A stretch of 64,000 nucleotides of DNA from Streptomyces hundungensis (GTDB lineage: Bacteria; Actinomycetota; Actinomycetes; Streptomycetales; Streptomycetaceae). Positions 46,085-56,292 of this stretch are shown here, in pieces (position 1 is the first letter of the stretch; each line of letters begins with the position of its first letter). Location of the stretch: the NCBI RefSeq assembly GCF_003627815.1, contig NZ_CP032698.1, forward strand, positions 8,329,045 to 8,393,044, given 5' to 3'. The notes below the pieces were generated by a model. It did not search any database. It saw only the letters and a list, made by a program, of their open reading frames with translations, and had not been told where the DNA came from. The translations under genes and the position numbers were made by a program.

Positions 46085-47051
46085 CCGGGCAGCGATCGAC
46101 CAGTGTGCTTCCGCCCGACAGGATCGTCGACCCCGGCCTGCCCCAACGCCGGCGCACCGTGGTGCTACTGGCGCCCCACGCTCTGCTGACCCCGCTGGCG
46201 CGGAGGCCGTCCCCCGTCCCCGGCTGCGCTCGCCGTTGCGGCCCGCCCTGGCGGTGCTGCTCAAGGGCAGCGTCCCGGTCTCGGTCGGTGCGTTCCTTCT
46301 GTACGGACTGGACCGAGCCGCCGCCCCATCGGGCGGCCGTCACCGGTTCGCTCTTGAGGCCCTGGCACAGGCCTTGTCGCAGAAGGCCGTGCCGTACGTG
46401 CACGCCGGGGTGATGGTTCTCGCGGCGCTCGTCGGGGTGTTCGCCCTATTCGCTGCTCTGGAGTGTGCCAGTGACAACCGGTGGCTCAAGGCACTCGCTG
46501 ACGCGCACGGCCACTACGTCCTGGTCGACGAACTCAGCGACCCCGCCTGGGACTTGCTGCGCCGTGCCCATCGTGCCCAGCACGTCATGCTGAAGTCCCG
46601 GGTGCACGGCGAGGATCTGATCGACCGCGCTGCGAATGAGTACATGTTCCCCGCGCAGCTGTGGGAGATCGCGTTGTCGCTGGCCCTGTACAGCAAACTG
46701 TGCCGCCAGGAACCTGACCATCCACAGGGCACCGCCCTGATCAGCGTATTGCGGGACCGGCGGCGCGCGCTGGGGGCCGGTCTGCGCGGGATCACGAGCC
46801 GAGTGCGGGCGCTGGAGGACTACGCGCAGCAGACCGCGGAGGCGGACGCGCGGTACGCGGAGCTCGAACAGATCCGCTACCTCAACGACCGGAGCGATCA
46901 AGTGCCTGACCTGGTGGCCCGGACCGCCGGGGACGAGCACGCCGTCGAGGAGGTCGAGGGTAAGGCTGCGTGGGCTGAGACGGTCACGGACGCCTTCGGC
47001 CAAGCGTTGCGCGAGGCCCAGGAGGCAGGGCGGGAGGCCTTTCCCCGATGA
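46081..47051 (+). pseudogene. Membrane protein, operon gene 3, frameshifted
   Basis: The GTG at 46081 overlaps the previous stop (GTGA) and reads QRRRTVVLLAPHALLTPLAR. A one-base shift in a C-run near 46210-46225 then moves sense into the frame LRSPLRPALAVLLKGSVPVS, and VGAFLLYGLDR follows. Two membrane segments (PALAVLLKGSVPVSVGAFLL; VPYVHAGVMVLAALVGVFALFAALE as a single span) are followed by a long helical cytoplasmic domain ending REAFPR. A TTG at 46236 could start a shorter intact protein. The lesion may be a sequencing error. Confidence 0.6.
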
Positions 47052-47433
47052 GCCGGCAGGCGCTGTCCGCCCGGCGCCACCGGGCGAGCACGGCTCCGTA
47101 CCGTGGGAGTGACAGGCTGTCTCCACGGCCTTCCGCTTCCGCGTGACACTTCAGCTCCGGCCCGGGGGGCGCAGGTCTACGGCTACTGGCATGACCGCGA
47201 CGTCGGCGAGCGCAAGTTCTTCGCCGACGCGGCGTCTACGGCGTCGGCGAAGCGGTCGTCGCTTGGCCGAGAGGGCGGCTCCTACGCCGTCAATCGGTCC
47301 TGCAGCAGACCGGCATGATCAGCGGCGACGTGCCGTAACCGGCAGACGGATCGCGCTGCTCTCGGGCGCACCGCAATCCGGACCACGATGGGAACGCGTG
47401 GCACAAATGATAGAAGCTAAGTATCATTGCGTC
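47052..47433. other. Gap upstream of Fic gene
   Basis: No gene is supported. A short plus frame (VYGYWHDRDVGERKFFADAA) is suggestive but has no family. The only AT-rich spot is the promoter at 47406-47428. Confidence 0.4.
47406..47428 (+). promoter_or_regulatory. Palindromic promoter of Fic gene
   Basis: aatgata (47406-47412) and tatcatt (47422-47428) form an inverted repeat. The second arm holds tatcat, a good -10 box whose start point would fall on or near the ATG at 47434, giving a leaderless message. The dyad would place an operator over the promoter. Confidence 0.55.
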
Positions 47434-48576
47434 ATGCTGTACTCGATGCCCCGCCTCACTCCCGCCGACGTCCAGGTCCTGGAGCAGGTCGACGCGATGC
47501 GGGACCAGCTGCGCCACGCGGTGCAGCAGGCCCCCATGAAGTGGACCCTCGACCTGCGCAAGGCGCTGACCGCGAGCGCGATCGCCGCCTCCAACACAAT
47601 CGAGGGCTACCGGGTCGACGCCACCGACGTGGCCGACCTGATGGACGGCGAGCGCGAGGGGGTCGACGCGAGCGAGGAGAACAAGGCCGAGACGCTCGCC
47701 TACCAGCAGGCCATGACCTACATCCAGTCCCTCCACGACGTCGAAGACTTCCACTACAACAAGGAACTCCTCAACGCACTGCACTGGATGCTCCAGGGCC
47801 ACCACCACCCGCTGAAGACCGCGGGCCAGTGGCGCAAGACCTCCATCCGCATCACCGCCCCCGGCGACGAGCTAGCCACCGACTACGAAGGCCCCGACCA
47901 GGACCTGGTGCCCCACCTGATGGGCGAGTTCGTGGACTGGCTCAACGCCGGCGACCTGGACCACCACGTGCTGATCCGGGCGGCCATGGCCCACCTGAAC
48001 CTGGTGAAGATCCACCCCTGGTCGGACGGCAACGGACGGATGTCCCGCTCCCTGCAAACCCTCCTCATCGCCCGCGGTGGCGTCCTGGCCCCCGAGTTCT
48101 CCTCGATCGAGGAGTGGCTGGGCATGCCCGGCAACACCTGGGAGTACTACAAGGTGCTCCGCGAGGTCGGCGGCCCCGTCTGGTCCCCCGAACGCGACAC
48201 CCTGCCGTGGATCAAGTTCAGCCTCCTCGCCTACCACCAGCAGGCCCAGCGCGTGCAGTTCCGCGTGGACCGCTCCAACGGCTGCTGGATGCAGCTCATG
48301 GACGCCCAGGGCGAACTCGGGCTGAGCGAGCGGCAGCTGACCGCCCTGCACGAGGTCGCGATGACGGGCCGGGTGCGGCGCTCGCGCTACGAGAAGGCCG
48401 AAGCCATCAACACCCAGCAGGCCACCCGTGATCTCCAGGCCCTGACAAAGGCCCAGGTGCTCACGGCGGTCGGCCAGACCAAGGGCCGCCACTACACCGC
48501 CGGCCCCCGCTTCCCCCAGGACGTCCTGACCACCGCCCGACGACCCCACACCATCATCGATCCGTACGCCACGTAG
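47434..48576 (+). CDS. Fic-family AMP transferase
   Basis: A 380-residue protein. The catalytic loop HPWSDGNGRMSR is at 194-205, a complete HPFxDGNGRxxR-type motif that transfers AMP (or a related nucleotide moiety) to Ser/Thr/Tyr of target proteins. The inhibitory helix SNTIEG (Ser53-Gly58) matches (S/T)xxxE(G/N) in the N-terminal part, so the enzyme is self-inhibited (class II). A C-terminal winged helix (LSERQLTALHEVAMTGRVRR) follows, as in Fic/DOC regulators. The ATG at 47434 sits just after a promoter with a dyad; autoregulation is plausible. It stands alone. Confidence 0.92.
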   Translation: MLYSMPRLTPADVQVLEQVDAMRDQLRHAVQQAPMKWTLDLRKALTASAIAASNTIEGYRVDATDVADLMDGEREGVDASEENKAETLAYQQAMTYIQSLHDVEDFHYNKELLNALHWMLQGHHHPLKTAGQWRKTSIRITAPGDELATDYEGPDQDLVPHLMGEFVDWLNAGDLDHHVLIRAAMAHLNLVKIHPWSDGNGRMSRSLQTLLIARGGVLAPEFSSIEEWLGMPGNTWEYYKVLREVGGPVWSPERDTLPWIKFSLLAYHQQAQRVQFRVDRSNGCWMQLMDAQGELGLSERQLTALHEVAMTGRVRRSRYEKAEAINTQQATRDLQALTKAQVLTAVGQTKGRHYTAGPRFPQDVLTTARRPHTIIDPYAT

Positions 48577-48597
48577 CCGGGGTCACTGCGCCTGTTG

Positions 48598-48860
48598 TCA
48601 GTCTTCGCCGGGGAGATCGCGCCCGGTGAGCTTCCCGTCGGGAGTGAGCGTGAAAGTAGCGGGGGCCATGCTCGTGGTGACGTGGGACCCTCGCCGCACG
48701 CCTCGAGCGTGATCGACTCGGCCTTGCCCAGGTGGACCTCCGCCTCGGCGGCGTGCGCCCGCCTGTTGACGCGGATGTGCGCCCACCAGTGGGGTACCTC
48801 CTGGGACCGCCAGATGCCCCAGGTCGCGTCGAGGAGAACGCCTGCCGCAGGGCCCTGCCG
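48598..48860 (-). pseudogene. Frameshifted hypothetical gene fragment
   Basis: Leftward, GIWRSQEVPHWWAHIRVNRR and AHAAEAEVHLGKAESITLEA run in one frame, then HVTTSMAPATFTLTPDGKLT and GRDLPGED in another, ending at 48598. One indel separates them near 48680. The 5' part is not recognisable. Family unknown. Confidence 0.4.
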
Positions 48861-49177
48861 GAGGGCAAAGACAGCAATACGGCGGCCAGGATGCGGCAGA
48901 TCACCATCGCGCGAGACCGGCTGCGCAGGGCGGGCACCAAGACCCTGCCGGTCGGGCGGCGGCCGGGTCGCGTCGCAGCCCCGCGCGCCACAGCAGAGGC
49001 TGTGCAACAGGCGTAGGGCTGATACTCCCTCAAGACCGCGCGCACACGGAGCCGACTAACTGTGATCACTCCGGCTTGAGCGGCAGCCACGAGATCCTTA
49101 GCTTCATTCCTGGGCTTGCAGCTTCGCCTCGTGGCTTTGTTCACGTTGCGTGCTGCTGGAGCCCCACTGCACGAGCT

Positions 49178-49939
49178 CTACCTGCGCTCACTCCCCGAAG
49201 AGGGGAGGTTCGCGGCTGTGTACTCATCCGCGACGCCGAATCTGCTGGCACACCGCGGGCATTCAGCCATTCCGAAAAGGTAGGTGAGACCGTTCGCGAG
49301 CCAGCTCTGGTCATCACGGACTGCCGTGTCGTACATCCAGCGTCCGGTGCCTACGAAGTCTTCCGGCGGCACGGGCTGCAGATCGCGTCGCTCAATGTCT
49401 CCGGCATGCCAGTCCCGGATTGCTGAGTACCGCCCATGGTCGCCGATGGCGACCGTCACTTCCACGTCGCAGTGAGGGCAGCGCAGGTCGTAGAAGTCGT
49501 CCGAGAGGTCTCCAAGTACGGCACTCCAGTGGTACTGCCCATTGGCTGCCAGCAGGTCACGGAAGGCATGCAGATAGCCGACCGGCCGCAATGTCAGGCG
49601 TTGGTCCAGAAGTGCCTGAAGTCGGGGCACCACGCCGGTGCAGCACCTCAGCAGGTCGTCAGCGCCATGGTTTTGGAGGGCTCCCCGCATGATTGATCCG
49701 GCCAGGCTGAGCGCCTCAGGGCTTTTTGCACCGATCGCCACCAGGCGTGGAAGTGCGGCGAAGCTCGCCGGAACCACGGTCTCACCTTCGAGACATAGCG
49801 CATCCCCAAGGTCGTCCCATGCTTCAGCACTGCTTTCGGTCTCCACCTGGTCCAGGAGTGCGGGCACGCGGCCGGCGGTTCCTAGGGGGTCGAGCACTTG
49901 TGTCCAGTCGATCACATGGGTATTCAATCGCCGTGGCAC
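49178..49939 (-). CDS. Hypothetical protein with late CxxC pairs
   Basis: 253 residues. DWTQVLDPLGTAGRVPALLD, AEAWDDLGDALCLEGETVVP and ASFAALPRLVAIGAKSPEAL form a helical repeat-like start of a type seen in many streptomycete proteins of unknown function. The second half has RCPHCDVEVTVAIG and ECPRCASRFG, a likely zinc site. The frame opens at 49939, but a GTG at 49915 (VIDWTQ) is also possible. No operon partner is adjacent. Confidence 0.65.
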   Translation of the reverse strand: MPRRLNTHVIDWTQVLDPLGTAGRVPALLDQVETESSAEAWDDLGDALCLEGETVVPASFAALPRLVAIGAKSPEALSLAGSIMRGALQNHGADDLLRCCTGVVPRLQALLDQRLTLRPVGYLHAFRDLLAANGQYHWSAVLGDLSDDFYDLRCPHCDVEVTVAIGDHGRYSAIRDWHAGDIERRDLQPVPPEDFVGTGRWMYDTAVRDDQSWLANGLTYLFGMAECPRCASRFGVADEYTAANLPSSGSERR

Positions 49940-50198
49940 TAATCATGGTCAAGCTGGTCTGGGACCCGTGCTCGTCAGGAGGCGAGCAGGACTCGCCTCC
50001 TCCTCCCAGATCTTCCAGGCGTCGCTGCATCCCTCGTTCCAGCGGTCGTCGCGGTAGGTCTTGTTACTCGTCGAGGACGCAGGTCCCGTTCTGCCACTGG
50101 CCAGTGAACAGCTCCTCCGGCGACGTAGCGTCGGCGAAGCGCTGGGACCGTTCGCCAGGTCATGCCAAGCTGACGCTGAATCGACCCTCGGTGGTGGT

Positions 50199-52891
50199 CT
50201 ATCGGGCGGCCCGCAGACGATCGGCACGCGCAGTGACCAGGGCACGCCAGCGGTCGCGCGTGACCTGCTGGCCGTCGAGCCAGCGTGCGCCCGAGCCGGG
50301 CTCGGCAAGCGGCAGGTCAGCCATGAAGCGGGCGATGTCGGAGTAGTACGCGCGGTCGCCGCCCTGGGTCAGGTCGTGGAGCCGGGAGAGGGCGGCGGTC
50401 ACGCCATCGCGATCGTCGTGTACGGCGTGGTGGAAGGCGAGGGCCAGTTCGAGGGCGGGGAGCTGCGCGGAGTTGAGGCCGGCGACGCTGATCTCGGTGC
50501 GCAGCCGTTGTGCACGGTCCTCAATATCACCGCTGATTCCGGCGTCCTGGATGAGGGCGGCGATGCGGGTGGTGATGGTGGTGGCGCGCAGGTCGACGCC
50601 GGCCAAGAGCTGCTCAGCGAGCTCCAGTTCGACGGCGGCACGGTCGGGGTCGGTGAAGGCGGTGGCGAAGGCGAGCTGTGCTTGTGCGGTGGCCCGTTCG
50701 CCGGCCACTGCGTGCTGTTCGGCCTGAGCGCGGTCTTGCTCGTACGCGGCAATCGCGCCCGTCATGTCGCCCTGAACCCAGCGGACGTCGCCTTCGACGC
50801 GGTGCTGACGGCCCTCCCAGCCCAGGCTCTGCGCGGTCTGGAGGGCGGCGGGGAAGTCCCCGTCGAGGCGGGCGAGGTGGGCGAGGCCACGTCGTGCGGC
50901 GGGCGCGAGCCGCCCTCCGCCGTCGGCGACGCGCTGCATCCCGAGACGCGATTCGGTGGCGTGGCCGAGGTCGCGATGGGCTTTGGCCAGGTAGTACACG
51001 GCCAGTTCGGTCAGGTCGGCGGGCAGCAGATCGGCAGCGACGACTGCGGTCAGGCGGGTGACGGTGCGCTCGCGGTGCTCGTGCTGGCGGCGGGCGAGGG
51101 CGCTGAGTGTCTCCACCAGGGCCTCGGCGGCCGTAGCCAGCGGCACCGGACCACCGGCCGGGTCGGGGGCGGCGGGGAGGGCGATCGGCTCCCAGATCTC
51201 GTCGGCCACATACGCCCAGGTAGCGTCCGCGAGCCAGTCCAGGTCGAGACGGAAGTCGCGGGCGATTGCGAGGCCTTGGCGCAGGGCACCGGTCAGCAGA
51301 AGGCGATCGCGTCCACTGTGGGCGGCCCACTGCCCGCCCAGGGCGGCGAAGGCGCGGCGGGCGGCGTGGTCCCAGTCGCGCGGCGACCATCGGTCATCGG
51401 CCTGGTCGTCGGCGGACCGGATGGTGGAGCGGATCAGTGCGTGGAGGCTGAAGGGCCACCGGGACAAGGCGTTTTCCCGGACGAACGGCCGCTCCGTCAG
51501 GCGCAACGCGGGTGCCTCGTGCGTCAGGCCCGCGGCCTGGGCCGCGAGCGTGAGATCGAAAGAGTCGAACAGGCTCACCGACCGCAGGACATGCCGTTCG
51601 TCGGGAGTGAGGTCTTGCAGGGTGCGGGCGACCAACGCTGGGAAGTCGGCGGCGAAGTCGTCCGGCTGCGGGGTCCGGCCGGAGCGGCGGATCTCCAGGA
51701 AGCGCATCGCGGACAGGTCCAGGTGCAGGGGCAGGCCGTGCGAGCGCTCCGCGATCACGGCGCGGATCGCCGGCTCGATCAGCGGCCGGCCGTCGCGGGT
51801 CAGGCGCCGGGCGAGGTAGTCGTCGGCGTCCTCACGGCTGAAGTCACCGATCAGGACCTGCCCGCGCGGCGCCGGTGCCGCAGATCCGGCGGCCGCGGTA
51901 CGCGGGGACGGCACGGGGCCGGCGGCGAGTCCGGGCCAGGCGGCCGGCCCCGTCCAGTCGAGCTGGCCCTCCAGACCGACATCACCCCACTGGAGGCGGG
52001 CGCGTCCAGTGATGACGAAGAAGGTCTGCGGCATGAGCCAGACGACCCTCTGCAAAAGGCGCTCCAGGTCGCGTGGGTACGGTCGCCGATCTCCTCCCAT
52101 GTGTCGAACAACACGACCGGGACGACCCGCTGCTTGGCGGGAAGCTGGGAGATGTCCCAGGACAGCAGGTGCGGGTAGAAGGAAAGCGCGTCGAGGGTGG
52201 GCTCGGCCTCCAAGAGGTCGGCCAAGCGCGTACATCCGGCGAGCGCGCGGACGGCCTGGCGCCGCTCGCGCAGCGCGGTGACCAGCGCTCCGGTGACCTT
52301 CCCGACGGCGGAGCCGACAATGCCGGGCAGCAGCAGCGCCTGGGCGACTTCGCCGAGCACACCCTCCATCTGCTGGGGCAGCACCTTCCCGAATTGTGCG
52401 AGGAGGCCGCTGCGGCGCAGGTACTCCTCCAGCGGCTCACCGGGGTGGGCGTTCTCCCAATAGCGGCGCAGCGTCAAGTCGAAGGCGGGCATCGGGCGGC
52501 CGGTCGCGGCGAGGGCGAGGCGGAGCAGCAACACGACCCGCTCGAAGTCGATCCCCTCGGAGCGGGCCAGGTCGATCCGGACGGGCAGAATCCGCACCTG
52601 CTCCGGCCAGGGAGGCGCGCCCCACTGGGCGGGCCGGCGCGAGGTGTCGGCGAGTGCTGCCTCGACGGTCCGGGACAACGCCGTCTTGCCGACGCCTCCG
52701 ACACCGTGGAGCGCCACCACATTGCGGCGGGCCGCCTCCAGGTCCTCCACGTCGAAGCCGGGCAACGAAATCGTGTGCAGATGCTCAGCGAGCGCCTCGG
52801 CGATGATCTGCCACTGGGCCTGCCGGTTGGTGAACGCTTCCTCCGCGCGCAGAGCGCGGTCGTTCGTGCTGAACAGCGTGCGCAGATCCAT
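50199..52891 (-). pseudogene. STAND-type NTPase with helical repeats, one frameshift
   Basis: From an ATG at 52891 the frame reads DLRTLFSTNDRALRAEEAF, Walker A GVGGVGKT (63-70), and Walker B-like VVPVVLFDTWEEIGDRTH. At about 52077 a single missing C breaks DRTH-RDLERLLQRVVWLMPQ, and the protein continues one frame over with FFVITGRARLQW (sensor) and GLPLHLDLSAMRFLEI. A long TPR-like C-terminus (AALQTAQSLGWEGRQHRVEG, AEQLLAGVDLRATTITTRIA) ends at 50199. Together it is about 897 residues, with NB-ARC/STAND architecture. Such ATPases are signalling or defence switches. If the indel is a sequencing error the gene is intact. Confidence 0.78.
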
Positions 52892-53022
52892 GCCCCGCTC
52901 GACCACGACACCCCCATAGAAGATCAACTGCCTCCACTGTAGGCAGCGTTGGAGCTGTGCGCCGCGCCATCGCGGAACCGTGTGACCGCCACCGCCGTGC
53001 TTTGGCCAACAACTGGCGGACA

Positions 53023-53379
53023 ATGGTCCTTCCCTTCCCGAAACAGCAAGGTGGCAGCCGTGCACGAACCCGAGTCCACGCCCGGTCGGATTCCTCCCGG
53101 GAAGGAGCCTCGGGAGCGTTTGAGCCGGACGACTCCCGATACGAGGGGGACGCGTTCGAGGAGGCCCGGGCGGTGCTGCGCCGCTTCATCCGCAGGTGCA
53201 TGCAGCAGATCCTTGAGGAGCGGCGTGCCGCGCGGCCTGATGCGGCACGGACCGAGGAGCTGACGGCCGCAGTGAAGACAGCCAAGGCGGACGAGAAGGC
53301 GCTGCTCGCTGATCCGGGCCAGGCGTCCCGGATCACCGCCCTCTACGCGGTGCGGTTCAGCGAACTGGAGGCCGAGTAG
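53023..53379 (+). CDS. Hypothetical protein divergent from STAND gene
   Basis: 118 residues, mostly charged helix in its second half (AFEEARAVLRRFIRRCMQQI, EELTAAVKTAKADEKALLAD). The start is uncertain: the ATG at 53023 has no strong ribosome site, and the first 40 residues are basic and low in coding character. It is divergent from the STAND ATPase with about 130 bases between starts, so the pair may be co-regulated. The 297 bases after its stop hold nothing I can support. Confidence 0.5.
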   Translation: MVLPFPKQQGGSRARTRVHARSDSSREGASGAFEPDDSRYEGDAFEEARAVLRRFIRRCMQQILEERRAARPDAARTEELTAAVKTAKADEKALLADPGQASRITALYAVRFSELEAE

Positions 53380-53676
53380 GTGGAGCCGGGGCTGGAGACC
53401 GTCCTGCTTCGTCCGGCCCTCATCGATCAGCTTGCGCCGCCGTCAGGCCGCGCGGCCGGCGTGATGACGCGATGGGGCGGGCCGCCGAAAGCGCCGGGCC
53501 AGCCGAGGACTTGGACTGCACGATGCCCGCAGGCTTCTAGGTGCCGGCCACCGCGCTCCTGCCGGAAGCGCGAAGGCGCAGGGGCGCCCGGCAGGTCACG
53601 TGCTGGCCCTCTCACATGCGTCGCCATGCGGGGAATGCTCGTGCTAGCCGGGTATGCCACGGCTCGGCGTGTCTCC

Positions 53677-55494
53677 TCACAACCGCTCCGGCAGCGGCAC
53701 GGGCAGGTAAAGCGCCTGACCTGGGCGGGGAAGGCAGGGTGGGCGAAATACGGCGGGCATCAGCGGGTGCGCGAGTGCGAGGGTGTGGTGGAGGTCGTCG
53801 CGATGCTGCGGGAGCGCGGCACGCAGGGCGCGGTGGGTAGTGAGGAAGCAGTGCGCCTCCTTAAGGGTGTAGGGCTGCACCCGCGCCCGGGTCAGCGCCG
53901 CTGCCGCGCGGACCGGCCTGGTCAGTGCTCCGCTGGTGGTCCGCTCGTTGCGGTGGACCGCGTTGCCGTCCGGCCCGAGGACGAGCACGGAGGTAAGGGC
54001 GGGGTGAGTCTCGGCGGTCCGCGCGAGCTGGGCGACCGTGTGGCGGACCCGGTCGTGGCGAGTCCGCGAGATGTAGCGGCTCGGGACCCCTTGCCGTTGC
54101 AGCAGGGCGTGGAGGCGGGCGGTGGCCTGGCGGCTGTCGGCTGCACGCGTGCTGAGCAGGACCATATCGACCCGGAAGCCGGCCGAGACGTACAGCGCGG
54201 CCTCACCGAGCATTTCCTGAACGCTGCCCGGGTGGCTCTCCACGATCACGTGAGCGCGCAGGTTGCGGAGAGCCGTGGTGATCCTCGCCATCCACGCCTC
54301 GACATCGGAGCGGATCTCTGCTCCGTCGGTGAACGGGTGCTCGGAACACAGTTGCTCGGAGTCCGGGTGGAACGCCTCGAAATCCTGGTACGCCAGCCGG
54401 ACTGGGGCCCGGCCGGGCATCGCACGCTGCACGAGGTTGGCGGTCCGGCTCACCTCTGCGCCGGGCTCGCCGACCACGATTACCGCTACCGGTGCTTCCT
54501 GGGAGGTGACGCTGTCCAGGTATGACGGTGCGATCAGCTCGTCGTAGAGCCACTGGTGTTCGGACCGCGACAACTGGTGGTAGTGGACCCCTGGGGCGTC
54601 AGCGCGGACCTGGGCGATCCTGCGGACCGGTTCGGCCAGCGCGCGGGCCCGCTCGATCGGCCCGGCCACCACCAGGCGCTGATCCCGTGTCACCTGCGGC
54701 TGGTGGACCTGCTCCTGGGCCTCGTACAGCTCCGTGCTGAACGCGGCTGTCTGCCGTGCCGACCACGGGCGCCCGCGTTCGGTCCGCACGGCCCGCACGG
54801 CGGCGCCGTTGCCTCCCGTCCACGCTCCGCTGACCACCTCGCTGCGGTACACGAAGTCGATGCCGGGCCCCACCACGGTGACCTGGTCGGCGAGCTGCTC
54901 GGCCTCGATAACCGCGAGCGTCTCCAGCAGGCCACGGGCGCATAGGTCGTGGTTCTCCCACGACACATGGCGGTGTTCCCTCAGATAGCGGCTGACTGCT
55001 CGCAGTTGGGTCAGGGCCTCGGCCGCTATGACGACCACGAGCTCGATCCGGTATCCGGATGCCCGGTAGGCGAGCGCGTCGGCACGGAACTGACCGGGAT
55101 CGGCCGCGGCGCTCTCCACCACGGCGTCGAACCCATGGCGCCGTACGTACTCCTCGACTTCAGCCTGCCACCGGCGGGTGTCGGGCCGCACCCGGACCCC
55201 CGCGGTCCGGTCGTTCTCCGCGACCAGCGCGCTGTAGTGGGGGTGACGGTGCTTGTAGAGGTCGGAGCCGATCCGTACCGCGCCGCCACGCTGGCCCAGT
55301 CCGGCGTGGATCACGTCCGCGACGGCCGTCTTGCTGCTGCCCGGAGGCCCGGCGACAACGATCAGGACCGGCTGCTCCTGGCGGACCGCGCCGCGCGTCC
55401 AGTCCGGCAGGATCAGGTTGTTCAGGATGGCTCGGTGCTCGCCCTCGCCGAGCAGCACCGGCGCGACGTCGCTGTCTCTCACCAAGTCCCCCAA
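53677..55494 (-). CDS. Tandem zeta-toxin-like ATPase (two domains)
   Basis: 605 residues. The first domain has Walker A AGPPGSSKT (48-56), then VRIGSDLYKHRHPHYSALVA, the zeta-toxin layout in which Asp and Arg act on UDP-sugar phosphorylation; VVESAAADPGQFRADALAYR follows. After a linker, a second copy of the fold begins near 335 with VIVVGEPGAEVSRTANLVQ, where the P-loop Lys-Thr is lost. Its later motifs (DFEAFHPDSEQL, VIVESHPGSVQEMLGEA) are kept. One active and one degenerate domain suggests a built-in regulator. No epsilon-like antitoxin gene is adjacent. Confidence 0.85.
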   Translation of the reverse strand: MGDLVRDSDVAPVLLGEGEHRAILNNLILPDWTRGAVRQEQPVLIVVAGPPGSSKTAVADVIHAGLGQRGGAVRIGSDLYKHRHPHYSALVAENDRTAGVRVRPDTRRWQAEVEEYVRRHGFDAVVESAAADPGQFRADALAYRASGYRIELVVVIAAEALTQLRAVSRYLREHRHVSWENHDLCARGLLETLAVIEAEQLADQVTVVGPGIDFVYRSEVVSGAWTGGNGAAVRAVRTERGRPWSARQTAAFSTELYEAQEQVHQPQVTRDQRLVVAGPIERARALAEPVRRIAQVRADAPGVHYHQLSRSEHQWLYDELIAPSYLDSVTSQEAPVAVIVVGEPGAEVSRTANLVQRAMPGRAPVRLAYQDFEAFHPDSEQLCSEHPFTDGAEIRSDVEAWMARITTALRNLRAHVIVESHPGSVQEMLGEAALYVSAGFRVDMVLLSTRAADSRQATARLHALLQRQGVPSRYISRTRHDRVRHTVAQLARTAETHPALTSVLVLGPDGNAVHRNERTTSGALTRPVRAAAALTRARVQPYTLKEAHCFLTTHRALRAALPQHRDDLHHTLALAHPLMPAVFRPPCLPRPGQALYLPVPLPERL

Positions 55495-55778
55495 CCACTC
55501 GAAACATCTTCCAACGTAAGCACCTGAGGAGAACTTACATCACGTCCGCGGTATTCCCGCGCGGTCGACTCGCTCGGCCCCATGGGCCATGCAATGCCCG
55601 TGCTAAATAGGGGAGATGGGGGCTGGTCGCCGCAATGGACCCGTAAACCGGCGCCGCCTGCACTGCTCTACCGCTGCATGCTGAAGTAGATGTAAGCTCT
55701 TGCTGCCTGGTGTCAGAAGCGAACAGCAGGAGGAGGGGGCCGGCCGACGGCTCCGCGTCGAACCCGGGAGGTCCGCAC

Positions 55779-56194
55779 ATGCCCACACTCAGCATCCACT
55801 TCGATCCCGCCGTGTTCGCTCACCTCGCCAAGGCCGGCGGAGACGACACCGTCCACGTCACGCTCTCCCTGGGCGGAGGGAGCAAAACAGCTCTCCTGTG
55901 GCGCCCGTGGTTCCCCACGGACCGCTCGCCGAGCTCATGAAGGCGGGGCTGCTCGCAGAGGGCACCATCCTCGCGTTCCATCAGCGACGGGCAGGCCGCC
56001 AGGGGCGAGCCGTGGTTACCAGTGATGGCCAACTCATCGTGGATGGCCAGGCCGCCGTCTTCCCCTCCCCGTCCAAGGCCGCCGAGGCCATCACCGGCAA
56101 CGTCATCAACGGCTGGACCCTGTGGCAGTTGCCGGACGGCCGTACCTTGGACGACCTGCGGCGCGACCTGGCCCAGGGCCGCCACGGCGGCTGA
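55779..56194 (+). pseudogene. RAMA-domain protein, frameshifted
   Basis: The ATG at 55779 reads MPTLSIHFDPAVFAHLAKAG and VTLSLGGGSK. An indel near 55886 then moves sense to VAPVVPHGPLAELMKAGLLA. The RAMA domain follows: GTILAFHQRRAGRQGRAVVT, then SPSKAAEAITGNVINGWTLW, the SPSxAA...NGWxxW signature. RAMA domains accompany restriction and modification enzymes and are thought to bind modified DNA. It precedes the Uma2 nuclease gene by about 100 bases, on the same strand. Confidence 0.72.
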
Positions 56195-56292
56195 ACCGGA
56201 CACCGTCACCCGGCCGACTGCGGAATCGCCCACGACACCAGCCGCCTGGCAGGCCACACTGGTCAGTGCTACGCGATGAGGAGGTGGAAGGA

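Noticed and set aside
50061-52178. A 705-codon plus-strand frame
   Set aside because: It is Gly/Arg-rich and mirrors the STAND ATPase on the other strand, a normal high-GC shadow.
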